64,000 bases of DNA from NCBI GenBank assembly GCA_019634165.1, contig JAHQVT010000007.1, positions 124,001 through 188,000 on the forward strand, in the 5' to 3' direction. The DNA comes from Rhodospirillales bacterium (lineage in GTDB: Bacteria; Pseudomonadota; Alphaproteobacteria; Rhodospirillales; Thalassospiraceae). This document shows, piece after piece, positions 8,096 through 16,309 of the stretch. The notes below the pieces were generated by a model. It worked only from the letters and a program-made list of their open reading frames with translations, did not search any database and was not told where the DNA came from. How positions within the stretch are numbered: the first letter of the stretch is position 1; each line of letters opens with the position of its first letter. A program made the position numbers and the translations under genes.

Positions 8096-8383
8096 ATGGG
8101 CTGGTTCAGCATCAAAATGACAGAACAAGAAGCACTGGGCATCTCAAACAGCTTTATCGAAAGTTTTGAAAAACTGTTCCAAGCGGCCAACGCACCGGAA
8201 AATACGGGGCTTTTCTGCTCGCTTCAGCTTGGCACAGATGATGCGTATTTTCTCTCGCCAGATGCCAAAAAACTTGCCGAACCGGCCCTTGCCATGCGCC
8301 CGGCCGCAGCCTGCCCACTACCGTCGAAAAAGGATGTGATCTTGCTGGTTGGCAATGAGAATGCGCTTAAGCTTTTGGGGTGA
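8096..8383 (+). CDS. Hypothetical 95-residue protein
   Basis: A short protein starting MGWFSIKMTEQEA. The first half is helical (ISNSFIESFEKLFQAANA) and the second contains LFCSLQLGTDDAYFLSPDAKKLA and a final strand-helix VILLVGNENALKLLG. No membrane segment, signal peptide or known motif. The ribosome site is weak (AAGGC about 15 bases upstream), and an internal ATG at codon 8 is possible. The last about 60 bases and the following DNA are repeated in diverged form at 8864-8955, which suggests an old duplication. Composition is like the host genes. Confidence 0.55.
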   Translation: MGWFSIKMTEQEALGISNSFIESFEKLFQAANAPENTGLFCSLQLGTDDAYFLSPDAKKLAEPALAMRPAAACPLPSKKDVILLVGNENALKLLG

Positions 8384-8405
8384 TCGTTTTTCCAGAAGCG
8401 TTGAC
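8321..8405 (+). repeat. Diverged direct repeat, copy A
   Basis: Covers the 3' end of the 95-residue gene and its downstream flank. It aligns with 8864-8955 through shared blocks such as TGTGATCTTG, AGCTT/AAGCTTAAAC and ATCGTTTTT, ending in GTTGAC or GTCGAC. I judge about three quarters identity by eye with one six-base gap. Confidence 0.6.
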
Positions 8406-8666
8406 TCTGGGTTTAAATAAAACCAAAATTATAAAGCAGCCAGAAGCTGGCCCCTGAGTTGAGGCTTAGGCTACCCAGCATCTGAACACCTGCATCCCAT
8501 TATTGGAGAATCGCTTAAACCCGATCGCTCTAACCTCAAATGGGGTCACTCAAAATAGCACGTGATATGGCGAGTGAGCCGGTAATCGCTAGAACAGCGG
8601 CTTATCTGTTCAAGTGGCGCTCTACGCAACCCGTAAGGGCCGCGCGCGTGACCCGGAGGGCTGGCT

Positions 8667-8759
8667 ATGAAGCCAACTATCCGAGTTAAAGTCACAGTCA
8701 ATATTGATTTTGCCAAAATCCTGTTCGGGATAGCGGCGATACTCTCAATACTAATGTGA
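8667..8759 (+). CDS. 30-residue membrane peptide, toxin-like
   Basis: An ORF too short for usual gene callers: ATG 8667 to TGA 8759, with GGAGG ten bases upstream. The peptide has a basic start (KPTIRVKVTVNI) and a hydrophobic end (AKILFGIAAILSILM), that is one short membrane helix after a positively charged strand. A GC-rich intrinsic terminator begins five bases after the stop, so the gene is a self-contained transcript. The roughly 280-base GC-balanced, structured-looking leader upstream contains no other gene. Small size, basic-then-hydrophobic composition and structured leader fit type I toxins of toxin-antitoxin pairs; a small regulatory membrane peptide is the alternative. No homologue is recognised. 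Confidence 0.55.
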   Translation: MKPTIRVKVTVNIDFAKILFGIAAILSILM

Positions 8760-8764
8760 TGTCG

Positions 8765-8796
8765 ACGGGGTGGCTTAGCGGCTACCCCGTTTTCCT
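8765..8796 (+). terminator. Intrinsic terminator of the small peptide gene
   Basis: ACGGGGTGGC pairs with GCTACCCCGT (one G-T pair) around TTAGCG, followed by TTTTCCTTT. Confidence 0.85.
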
Positions 8797-8863
8797 TTCT
8801 GCATTCGGCTTATGATTTATCGTCGTTCAACTTTGCGGCATGCTCTCTATTCGCCAGAATACT

Positions 8864-8955
8864 CCGTCGTCCCCCGAAAAAGAGTGTGATCTTGTTGGTT
8901 TGAAACGAGAGCAAGCTTAAACTTCTGGACTAATCGTTTTTCAGAATCCGTCGAC
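8864..8955 (+). repeat. Diverged direct repeat, copy B (gene-end remnant)
   Basis: Second copy of the sequence at 8321-8405. Here the reading frame matching the 95-residue protein is broken by small insertions and stops, so it is a remnant. It lies just before the 3' end of the LacI gene. Confidence 0.55.
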
Positions 8956-8969
8956 ATGCACCGCCAGTC

Positions 8970-10004
8970 TTAGGGCAGGTTTTCCTTCACCACGACTTCC
9001 ATGGTGAGTTTGGCAACATCCGCATTGGCATCAAGCCCGTTGCGGAGATTTTCAAAAATCCGCAGCGTATTTTGCACAATCACGCCGGGGCTTTGGGTGA
9101 TGACCACATCCATGATGTCTTCGAGCAAGAACCGTCGTGTATCAGGCGTCAGGCCGTGGCCGATAAAGATGATGTCACGCCCCCGACCGCTTTCGCGCAA
9201 GGCCCGCGCCACCCCGTCTGATGATCCACCAACGTTATAAATCCCGATCAAATCGGGATATTCCGCCAGAAGCGACTTGGTGTGCAGATAGTTTTCGCTG
9301 CGATCATCATGGCCTTCGCGGGCCGCGACCACCCGGATGTCAGGAAAGGCTTCCTCCATCAGACTAAGGAAACCCATTTCGCGTTCTTCATGGGCGCGGT
9401 ACGTCCGGCTGGCGGCAATCATCGCAACCCGACCTTGCGTCGGTTTCATAAACCGGCCCAGCAAATAGCCTGCTGTGCGGCCCACCGCCCGGTTATCCAA
9501 CCCGACATAGGCCGCATGCGGCACGCCGGAAATATCGGAAACCACCGTGATCATGTGTTTACCCGCATCCTGAAGATCCGACACGGTTTCGCGCACCAGC
9601 GGATGATCAATCGCCATAAAGGCAATGCCATCGGCCTTTTCGCCATGTTGGCGCAGGGCTTCGGATAAAAGCTGCGGGTTAAAACTGTCGATGAAAAAGC
9701 ACCGCGCGCGGATGTTATAGCCCGTAATCGCCTCTGCCGCAGTTTTGATCCGATCACCCAGCAATTGCAAATAGGGATTGGTGCCTGATGGCAGCAAAAA
9801 CACCACCCGCATCGGCTTGGGCCGAAAGACTTCCTGCATATCGGTTTCAGGCAGATAGCCAAGTTCGGATGCGGCCTGCAAAACGCGCTTTGCCGTGCGT
9901 TCGCGCACACCGGGGCGTTTGTTCAAAACACGGTCGACCGTTGCCGGTGAAACACCGGAAATGTCGGCGATATCCTTGATAATCGGTCCGGTCGTCTTTG
10001 GCAT
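8970..10004 (-). CDS. LacI-family transcriptional regulator
   Basis: A 344-residue repressor. The N-terminal HTH reads IKDIADISGVSPATVDRVLNKRPGVRERT (residues about 9-37), with the hinge helix AAKRVLQAASELGY pattern, then a periplasmic-binding-like sugar domain (RVVFLLPSGTNPYLQLLGDRI; GLDNRAVGRTAGYLLGRFM; GIYNVGGSSDGVARAL). ATG 10004 is preceded by GAGGG; the frame is open to 10112 without a better site. It is divergent from the TRAP-RuBisCO-like operon with a 184-base gap holding inverted repeats, so it most likely represses that operon and is released by the imported sugar acid or an intermediate. Confidence 0.92.
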   Translation of the reverse strand: MPKTTGPIIKDIADISGVSPATVDRVLNKRPGVRERTAKRVLQAASELGYLPETDMQEVFRPKPMRVVFLLPSGTNPYLQLLGDRIKTAAEAITGYNIRARCFFIDSFNPQLLSEALRQHGEKADGIAFMAIDHPLVRETVSDLQDAGKHMITVVSDISGVPHAAYVGLDNRAVGRTAGYLLGRFMKPTQGRVAMIAASRTYRAHEEREMGFLSLMEEAFPDIRVVAAREGHDDRSENYLHTKSLLAEYPDLIGIYNVGGSSDGVARALRESGRGRDIIFIGHGLTPDTRRFLLEDIMDVVITQSPGVIVQNTLRIFENLRNGLDANADVAKLTMEVVVKENLP

Positions 10005-10028
10005 TGCACCCTCAAAAACATCAAAACA

Positions 10029-10064
10029 CATCAATTTATGATGTTTGATGAGGCGAAATGTTTC
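10029..10064. promoter_or_regulatory. Candidate LacI operators between regulator and TRAP operon
   Basis: CATCA-ATTTA-TGATG at 10029-10043 is a perfect dyad with further CATCA and TTGATG arms beside it. GAAA-TG-TTTC at 10055-10064 is a second dyad of LacI-operator size. Both lie 25-60 bases upstream of the lacI-type start codon and in the shared promoter region. Confidence 0.5.
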
Positions 10065-10188
10065 ACGTACTCTGAGAACATTCAAGGGAAAAGAAAAACA
10101 AAATCCCCGCAAAATAGACTAGGGTCAGGGCCTGTTAGTTGACGGTTTCTGCCCCTAAAAAACGCATAGACCATCACGGGAGGAAACC

Positions 10189-11199
10189 ATGGTCATTCAG
10201 AACAAATTTCGTCATATCGCGACGACCCTCGCTGCTGCTGCATCCCTGACTGTCATGGCGCATAGCGCACAGGCGCAGGAATATGAACTGAATTACGGCC
10301 ACATGAATTCCCCAACCAGCGTGGTTGGTCTACAGGCCGACTGGCTGGCAGAAGAAGTTGCAAAAAACACCGATGGTGCGGTCAAGATTGACGTTTATCC
10401 GTCATCCCAGCTTGGCAAGATTCAGGAACTGGCCGAAGGCGTATCGATGGGCGCCATTGCGTTGTCGCATAACACCGCTGGTGCGCTGAGCTCGCTTTAT
10501 GAAGATTTCGGCGTGCTTGATACCCCGTATCTGTACCGCGACTATGATCACCTGATGAAGGTTGTCGATATCAATTCCCCTGTCATGTCCGAACTTAATC
10601 AGGGCCTGATCGACAATACCGGCATGCGCGTTCTCTATGCGTTTTATTTCGGCACCCGTCAGTTGACCGCAAATATGGCCGTTAAAACCCCGGCGGATCT
10701 GGCTGGTGTTAAAATCCGCGCCATTCCATCCCCGGTTTATCTGACCGCTGTCGAAGGTCTTGGTGCGGCACCTGTGCCGGTTGACTGGTCCGAAGTTCCG
10801 ACCGCCCTTGCCACCGGCATCGTTCAGGGCCAGGAAAACCCGGTCAATGTGGCCGTGGACCATAAACTTTATGATGTTCAGACACACATGATGCTGACTG
10901 GGCATATTTCAGCCGCCGAGATCGTCGTGATCAACGAAGACCTGTGGCAGAGCTTCCCGCAAGACATCAAGGACGCCATCACCAAAGCGGCCGAAACCGT
11001 GCGGATGAAAGCATCGCAGATGATCCTTGATAAAGAAACAGGCGATCTTGCCAAACTTAAAGAAGCCGGCATGACGATCATTAGCCCGGCTGACGGGCTT
11101 GACGTTGCCGCCTTCCGCGCAGGTGTCGAAAAACTTGTTCACGAACGTTTCGACGACAAATTCGGCAAATACTATGAAGCAATTGCTGCCGTAGAATAA
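10189..11199 (+). CDS. dctP: TRAP transporter substrate-binding protein (DctP family)
   Basis: A 336-residue periplasmic solute-binding protein. A signal peptide with AHSAQA cleavage site ends near residue 29. The mature protein has the TRAP pattern LNYGHMNSPTS, AEEVAKNTDGAVKIDVYPSSQLG, and the signature GVKIRAIPSP with the carboxylate-binding arginine at about R177, then EVPTALATGIVQGQENP. GGGAGG lies before the ATG. It captures an organic acid (TRAP ligands usually carry a carboxylate) and hands it to the membrane subunits encoded next. First gene of the operon leading to the RuBisCO-like protein, so the ligand is probably the pathway substrate. Confidence 0.95.
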   Translation: MVIQNKFRHIATTLAAAASLTVMAHSAQAQEYELNYGHMNSPTSVVGLQADWLAEEVAKNTDGAVKIDVYPSSQLGKIQELAEGVSMGAIALSHNTAGALSSLYEDFGVLDTPYLYRDYDHLMKVVDINSPVMSELNQGLIDNTGMRVLYAFYFGTRQLTANMAVKTPADLAGVKIRAIPSPVYLTAVEGLGAAPVPVDWSEVPTALATGIVQGQENPVNVAVDHKLYDVQTHMMLTGHISAAEIVVINEDLWQSFPQDIKDAITKAAETVRMKASQMILDKETGDLAKLKEAGMTIISPADGLDVAAFRAGVEKLVHERFDDKFGKYYEAIAAVE

Positions 11200-11206
11200 T
11201 CGCGCT

Positions 11207-11256
11207 TCGGGGCGGCTTTGTGGAACATTTTATTCACGAAAGCCGTCCCGATTTTT
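11207..11256 (+). terminator. Attenuator-type hairpin between dctP and dctQ
   Basis: TCGGGGCGGCTTTGTG pairs with CACGAAAGCCGTCCCGA around a 12-base loop, followed by TTTTT. It lies eight bases after the dctP stop. Partial termination or 3' protection here would give more binding protein than membrane subunits. Confidence 0.75.
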
Positions 11257-11285
11257 CTGTGCCCAATTGATTTTCAGGTATCGTC

Positions 11286-11876
11286 ATGCCCTACAGGAAC
11301 TCCTCGATTTATAGGGGACTGGACCGTGTTTGCCGGGTTCTGACCGCATTTTCGATGGTGATGCTGGCACTGATGACGGTGCTGGTCGTTGGTCAGGTGA
11401 TCTTGCGTAATTTGTTTGATCTTGGCCTGCCATGGGCTGATGAACTGTCGCGCATTTCAAATGTCGCATTGGTGTTTTTCGCGGTTCCCACCCTGATGCT
11501 GCATAACCGTCATATCGCAATTGATCTGCTTTATAGCGCCTTGCGTCCGCGCGGCAAAGCCATCCTGCGCTTTGCCAATTACACGCTGATTTCCGTGTTT
11601 TCCGCCATTTTCCTGTTTGGTCTTTATAAATTTTTGATGCGGGCGGGCAAGTTCACAACGCCGTCGCTTAATCTTTCAAATTATGCGGTTTATGCCCCGG
11701 CGGTGATTGCCATTTCCATGTTATTGGCTGTTGCCCTTTATCGGTTGATCACGCGCACTGAAACCGCCCCTGACTATGAATCTGATGATGGCAGCAACGC
11801 AATTGCCGATGCGATTGCGCAAGAAATGTCGTCCGAACTCTCGCCTGATCCATCCCGTGGGGATTCCGACAAATGA
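11286..11876 (+). CDS. dctQ: TRAP transporter small membrane subunit (DctQ family)
   Basis: A 196-residue membrane protein with four predicted helices (MVMLALMTVLVVGQVIL; VALVFFAVPTLML; YTLISVFSAIFLFGLY; VYAPAVIAISMLLAVALY). The family motif region reads GLPWADELSRISNVALVFFAVP. The C-terminal 35 residues are a charged, cytoplasmic tail. It partners DctM in the inner membrane. The stop overlaps the dctM start by four bases, so the subunits are translationally coupled. Confidence 0.93.
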   Translation: MPYRNSSIYRGLDRVCRVLTAFSMVMLALMTVLVVGQVILRNLFDLGLPWADELSRISNVALVFFAVPTLMLHNRHIAIDLLYSALRPRGKAILRFANYTLISVFSAIFLFGLYKFLMRAGKFTTPSLNLSNYAVYAPAVIAISMLLAVALYRLITRTETAPDYESDDGSNAIADAIAQEMSSELSPDPSRGDSDK

Positions 11877-13150
11877 TGAGTGCAACCCTTCTTATCCTGT
11901 TTCTGGCACTCATGATCATTCGCTTGCCGATTGCCATTTGCCTTGGCCTGTCATCGGCAATCATCATGATCCTGTTTAACCTGCCGATGACGGTTCTGGC
12001 ACAGCGCACGGTCAATGCCCTTGATTCAACCCCGCTTCTCGCCGTCCCGCTGTTTATCCTTGCCGCCAATCTTCTCAGCCTGTCGGGTGTCACCAACCAT
12101 TTGTTCGAACTTGTACGAATGATGGTCGGCTGGATCCGGGGTGGCACGGCCCAGGTCAGCGTTCTGGTCAGCTTGATCTTTTCAGGTGTCTCTGGCGCGG
12201 CCCTAGCCGATATCGGGGCACTGGGTGCGGTTCAAATCAAAATGATGCGCAAACAGGGCTATTCGCCCGAATTTGCATCGGGCATCACCATGGCAGCGGC
12301 CACCATTGGTCCGATTTTCCCGCCAAGCATTCCGATTATTATCTTTGCATCGGTCGCCAATGTATCTGCGGTCAAATTGCTGATCGCTGGGATCGTTCCC
12401 GCCATTCTGATCACTCTTCTTTTGATGGCGCAGGTCGCGGTAATGGCAAAGGTTTATAAGCTGCCGCGCGATGATGTTAAATTCAACATTGCCGCCTTTG
12501 CCCGAAAGTTTGTCATTTCCTTGCCCGCCCTTGCCGCCCCGGTTCTTTTGATTGGTGGTTTGATTTCAGGCTATTTCGGCCCGACCGAAGTTGCCGGTGT
12601 GACGGTTGCCTATGCGCTTTTGATTGGCAAATTCGTCTATCGCCAGCTTGATCTTAAACGGGTTGTGCTTGCCGCGCGTGACAGTGTCGATGCAACGGGC
12701 AACGTCCTGTTCATCGTATCAACCGCGGCCCTGTTTGCCTGGGTTCTGACCATGGACCGCCTGCCGGTCACGGCCAGCGAGTTCTTGCTGGGTCTGTCAA
12801 GCGATCCGCTGGTGTTGCTGCTGATTGTTAATGTGCTTTTGCTTGTTGTCGGCATGTTCTTGGAATCAATTGCCGCCATCCTGATCATTGCACCGATCAT
12901 TACCCCGGCCATGACGGCCGCTGGCGTTGATCCCCTGCAGCTTGGTGTTGTCTTTGTCCTCAACCTTATGATCGGGCTTCTGACCCCGCCTGTCGGCATG
13001 AGCCTTTATATGGTCAGCATCATCGCCAAGATGCCACTGCACCGGGTGATCCGTGGGGCGCTTCCCTTCCTGTTACCCCTGTTTTTGTCACTTCTTGTAG
13101 TGACCTGCATACCGGCAATCTCTACCTGGTTGCCCAACCTTCTGGATTAA
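11873..13150 (+). CDS. dctM: TRAP transporter large permease subunit (DctM family)
   Basis: A 425-residue polytopic protein with about 12 helices, the sodium-coupled transport subunit. Family landmarks are LLAVPLFILAANLLS, the segment FSGVSGAALADIGALG, ITMAAATIGPIFPPSIPIIIFA and, near the C-terminus, VVFVLNLMIGLLTPPVGMSLYMVS. Length and motif order are normal. It starts within the dctQ stop and ends 10 bases before the VOC gene, so transport and metabolism lie in one operon. Confidence 0.95.
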   Translation: MMSATLLILFLALMIIRLPIAICLGLSSAIIMILFNLPMTVLAQRTVNALDSTPLLAVPLFILAANLLSLSGVTNHLFELVRMMVGWIRGGTAQVSVLVSLIFSGVSGAALADIGALGAVQIKMMRKQGYSPEFASGITMAAATIGPIFPPSIPIIIFASVANVSAVKLLIAGIVPAILITLLLMAQVAVMAKVYKLPRDDVKFNIAAFARKFVISLPALAAPVLLIGGLISGYFGPTEVAGVTVAYALLIGKFVYRQLDLKRVVLAARDSVDATGNVLFIVSTAALFAWVLTMDRLPVTASEFLLGLSSDPLVLLLIVNVLLLVVGMFLESIAAILIIAPIITPAMTAAGVDPLQLGVVFVLNLMIGLLTPPVGMSLYMVSIIAKMPLHRVIRGALPFLLPLFLSLLVVTCIPAISTWLPNLLD

Positions 13151-13160
13151 GTGAGGAAAC

Positions 13161-13700
13161 ATGAGCAGATTTCTTGGTGAAATTCGCCAGCTCGGTTACG
13201 TCGTGCCCGACATTGAAGCGGCCATGGACTATTGGGCCGAAACAATGGGCGTTGGCCCGTGGTATTATAATCCGCACGTTCCGATCGAAGATTACCGCTA
13301 TGACGGACAATCTTATGACGTTCACAACTCGGTCGCGCTTGCCAATTCGGGATATGTTCAGGTCGAACTGATCCAGACCCGCAATGATGCACCATCGATG
13401 TATCGCGACTTCCAAAGGGCTGGAAATACCGGTCTTCAGCATGTTGCCTATTGGACCGAAAACTTTGATAGCGATCTTGCCCTGATGGAAAGCAAAGGCT
13501 TCACAGTGAAGATGAGCGGCAAGGTCGGCGAAGCCGGTCGTTTCGTTTATTTCGACAAGGAAATGCATCCCGGCACCGTGATCGAACTTTCCGAAGTTGT
13601 CGGCCCGAAAGGTCGCCTGTTCAAATCGATCTATGAAGCATCCCTTGACTGGGATGGCACTGATCCGATCCGTCCTTTCCCATCGCTTTCGGAAATCTGA
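13161..13700 (+). CDS. VOC/glyoxalase-fold metal enzyme of the RuBisCO-like operon
   Basis: A 179-residue protein with two beta-alpha-beta-beta-beta modules of the vicinal oxygen chelate superfamily. Metal-ligand positions can be matched to Q10 (IRQLGYVVPD), E69 (VQVELIQ), H94 (LQHVAYW) and E142 (TVIELSE), like the methylmalonyl-CoA-epimerase/Glyoxalase_4 branch with Gln at the first site. GAGGA precedes the ATG. It lies between transporter and RuBisCO-like gene with 10- and 3-base gaps, so it acts on the same compound, most likely as an isomerase, epimerase or lyase that makes the 2-keto or enediol form needed by its partners. The exact reaction is unknown. Confidence 0.85.
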   Translation: MSRFLGEIRQLGYVVPDIEAAMDYWAETMGVGPWYYNPHVPIEDYRYDGQSYDVHNSVALANSGYVQVELIQTRNDAPSMYRDFQRAGNTGLQHVAYWTENFDSDLALMESKGFTVKMSGKVGEAGRFVYFDKEMHPGTVIELSEVVGPKGRLFKSIYEASLDWDGTDPIRPFPSLSEI

Positions 13701-13703
13701 CCC

Positions 13704-14975
13704 ATGGACTTGATTGAAGCCCGGTATCTTATTGAAACACCGATGGACCCTGAAAAGATCGCCGCCATCATGGCCGGCGAGCAAAGCAGTGGCACATTTG
13801 TGAGTGTGGCTGGTGAAACCGACGAGTTGCGCGAACGCTGTTCGGCACGTGTGTTGTCCATTCGTGAACTCACCCCTGCCAATCAGCCCAGCCTGCAAAG
13901 TGCGTATTTGACCGTACGCGGGGTCACGGGACCATACCGCCGGGCTGAAATCCGCATTGGTTTTCCGACCGGCAACATCGGGCGTAATCTGGCAACCTTG
14001 GCATCAACAGTTTCGGGTAATCTTTATGATCTGGGCGAGATCACTGGGCTTAAACTGGTTGATGTCAAACTACCCAAACCCTATCGTGATCTTTACGATT
14101 ATCCAGTGGCTGGCACCAAAGGCACCCGTACCCGCATGAATGTGCTGGGTCGTCCATTCTTTGGCACGATCATTAAACCAAATGTTGGGATGCGTACCCC
14201 TGATATTGCCAATCTGGTTGAACAGCTTTGTGAAGCCGGGGTTGACTTCATCAAGGATGATGAAGTCTGCGCCAATCCGGAATCGTCCCCTCTTGCCGAA
14301 CGCATTCCCGCCGTGATGGACCGAGTGCGCCGCTATCGCGATCGCACCGGGCGCGATGTCATGATTGCGTTTAACATCACCGATGAAACCGATGCCATGC
14401 GCACCCATGCCGACCTGATTGAAAAAGAAGGCGGTTCGTGTGCGATGGTCAGCATGAACTGGGCGGGGCTTTCAGCCCTTCAGACCCTTCGTAAATCAAC
14501 CGGCCTTGTTTTACATGGGCATCGCAACGGCTTTGGGGCCTTGTCGCGTCATCCATTAATTGGCATGGCGTTTCCGGCCTATCAAACCCTGTATCGTTTG
14601 ACCGGCATGGATCACATGCATGTCCATGGCATGGGCGGAAAATTTTGCGACGAAGACAGCGAAGTTCAGGCATCTGCCCAAATCTGTGCCGAACCACTCG
14701 CGCCGGGAAATGGCGATGAAGACCACGTTCTTCCGGTCTTCTCATCTGGTCAGTGGGCCGGGACGGTTCCGGCAACCCATGACGCGGTTGGTTCGGCAGA
14801 TTTCATGTTCCTTGCTGGGGGTGGCATTCTGGCCCATCCATCGGGCCCCGCAGCCGGGATTACCAGCCTGCGCCAAGCATGGGAAGCCTGCGAAGCGGGT
14901 ATCAGTCTCGAACAACATGCCATCAATAATACGGTCCTGTCTGAAGCCCTGTCCTTTTATGGGGCAAAAGGCTGA
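13704..14975 (+). CDS. RuBisCO-like protein (form IV-type large-subunit homologue)
   Basis: A 423-residue RuBisCO large-subunit superfamily member, N-terminal ferredoxin-like domain to about residue 135 followed by the barrel. Active-site landmarks are kept: K158 in GTIIKPNVG, the carbamylated-lysine and metal motif K184-D185-D186-E187 (DFIKDDE), H271 in LHGHRNGFGA, H306/H308 (MHVHGMGG) and the loop-6 lysine K313 (GGKF). The end pattern FLAGGGILAHPSGPAAG matches the phosphate loop. Substitutions around them exclude true RuBisCO. Homologues paired with DUF1537 kinases include 3-oxo-isoapionate-4-phosphate decarboxylase/transcarboxylase-hydrolase of apionate breakdown, so it probably cleaves a phosphorylated branched or 3-keto sugar acid. 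Confidence 0.92.
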   Translation: MDLIEARYLIETPMDPEKIAAIMAGEQSSGTFVSVAGETDELRERCSARVLSIRELTPANQPSLQSAYLTVRGVTGPYRRAEIRIGFPTGNIGRNLATLASTVSGNLYDLGEITGLKLVDVKLPKPYRDLYDYPVAGTKGTRTRMNVLGRPFFGTIIKPNVGMRTPDIANLVEQLCEAGVDFIKDDEVCANPESSPLAERIPAVMDRVRRYRDRTGRDVMIAFNITDETDAMRTHADLIEKEGGSCAMVSMNWAGLSALQTLRKSTGLVLHGHRNGFGALSRHPLIGMAFPAYQTLYRLTGMDHMHVHGMGGKFCDEDSEVQASAQICAEPLAPGNGDEDHVLPVFSSGQWAGTVPATHDAVGSADFMFLAGGGILAHPSGPAAGITSLRQAWEACEAGISLEQHAINNTVLSEALSFYGAKG

Positions 14976-14977
14976 TC

Positions 14978-16276
14978 ATGACCAAAATCGTTTTTTGTGC
15001 CGATGATTTTACCGGGGCGTCCGATACACTTGCGACGCTGGCGCGTGCGGGTCTGAATGCACGTTTGTATCTGACCGCCCCGGAACCTTCGGATGACAGA
15101 AACGATCCCAACAAAGGTCCTGATAGCCTTGATGCCTTTGGTGTTGCAACGTCGCTTCGTGCTATGGGGGTCGAAGACGGCGTTGCCACCATTGGTGCGA
15201 TTGCCCACAAACTCGTAGGGGCATGCAATGGCCTATATCATTTCAAGATCTGCTCTACCTTTGATAGCAGCCCCGACACCGGAAACATCGCCGCCATTGC
15301 GGACCGCTATGCCAGTTCTGTTGGTGCAAAATGGAAAGCCGTAATTGGCGGACAACCGTCGCTTCGGCGATTTTGCCTGCTAGGCAACCTTTTTGCCGGG
15401 GCGGGCGATGGTGAACTCTATCGCATTGATCGCCATCCGGTCATGTCGGTGCATCCCGTTACGCCAATGAATGATGCCGATCTTTGCCGTCACCTCGGCG
15501 CACAGGGCTGGCCCAAGATCGGGTTAATTGATTTCACCATCATACGCCAAGGCCGAGCGGCACTTATTGCGGAAATCCGCCGCCGCCTTGCTGCGGGGGA
15601 AACCGAAACCCTGTTTGATGTAAGTGAAGAAACCGATCTTTTGACCATTGGTGAGGCCATCCGCGAGATTGCCAAAACCACTGCGATACTTTGCGTGGGC
15701 GCAAGCAGTGTCGCAGAGGCGCTTTTTCCGCACCTGAGCCCCAATACAGATCACCCAACCAAGCTCCATCGTCGCCCCGGCCCGGTATTTGCCTTTGCCG
15801 GAAGCCGGTCCTCCCTGACCGCCGATCAGGTTACAAGGGCGTGCAGCTACGTCAAACGCAGCATCGCACCATCCGATCTGTGCGATCCAACGGCACTTGA
15901 AGCCCTGCGCGCTGAATGCCTGTCCATTCTTGGCGATGGCAAACATCTTTTGGTCTCGCTGTCTGATAATCGCGACCACACAATTGCCAGTCACGATCTG
16001 GCGCGGGCAAGTGCCGCCTTCATTGCCGGCATCAGTCACACCGTCAAACTTGGCTTTTTGCTGATTGCCGGGGGCGATACATCAAGTCTTGCGTTACAGG
16101 AACTTGGGATTGATAGCCTGTCATTCGCGGCTGACTTTGATGCCGGTGCGCCGATTATTCGCGCGCATGCGTCCTTGGCGACACTTGATGAACTGCCTAT
16201 GTTGCTTAAAGGCGGGCAAATGGGCAAACCTGACTTGTTTGATAACATCACCACGTTATCGGTTTCGACGGTTTAG
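14978..16276 (+). CDS. Four-carbon acid sugar kinase family protein (DUF1537/OtnK type)
   Basis: A 432-residue protein with the two domains of this kinase family: an N-terminal domain with ADDFTGASDTLATLARAG, then FKICSTFDSSP and IGGQPSLRR, and a C-terminal nucleotide-binding domain with FAFAGSRS and LLIAGGDTSSLAL, ending in a GAP-like FDAGAPIIRA. Characterised members phosphorylate erythronate, threonate or 3-oxo-isoapionate. It starts two bases after the stop of the RuBisCO-like gene, so the pair likely act in order: kinase makes the phosphate ester and the RuBisCO-like enzyme cleaves it. Last gene of the operon. Confidence 0.92.
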   Translation: MTKIVFCADDFTGASDTLATLARAGLNARLYLTAPEPSDDRNDPNKGPDSLDAFGVATSLRAMGVEDGVATIGAIAHKLVGACNGLYHFKICSTFDSSPDTGNIAAIADRYASSVGAKWKAVIGGQPSLRRFCLLGNLFAGAGDGELYRIDRHPVMSVHPVTPMNDADLCRHLGAQGWPKIGLIDFTIIRQGRAALIAEIRRRLAAGETETLFDVSEETDLLTIGEAIREIAKTTAILCVGASSVAEALFPHLSPNTDHPTKLHRRPGPVFAFAGSRSSLTADQVTRACSYVKRSIAPSDLCDPTALEALRAECLSILGDGKHLLVSLSDNRDHTIASHDLARASAAFIAGISHTVKLGFLLIAGGDTSSLALQELGIDSLSFAADFDAGAPIIRAHASLATLDELPMLLKGGQMGKPDLFDNITTLSVSTV

Positions 16277-16309
16277 CTCCTGACACGCGGCAAAAATTCG
16301 GCCCAAAAC

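Noticed and set aside
13122-13898. A 258-residue minus-strand ORF over the VOC gene
   Set aside because: Shadow frame of the VOC and RuBisCO-like genes; no family pattern and no ribosome site.
13704-14975. True carbon-fixing RuBisCO
   Set aside because: Active-site surroundings differ, there is no small-subunit or Calvin-cycle gene nearby, and it is paired with a sugar-acid kinase and TRAP system.
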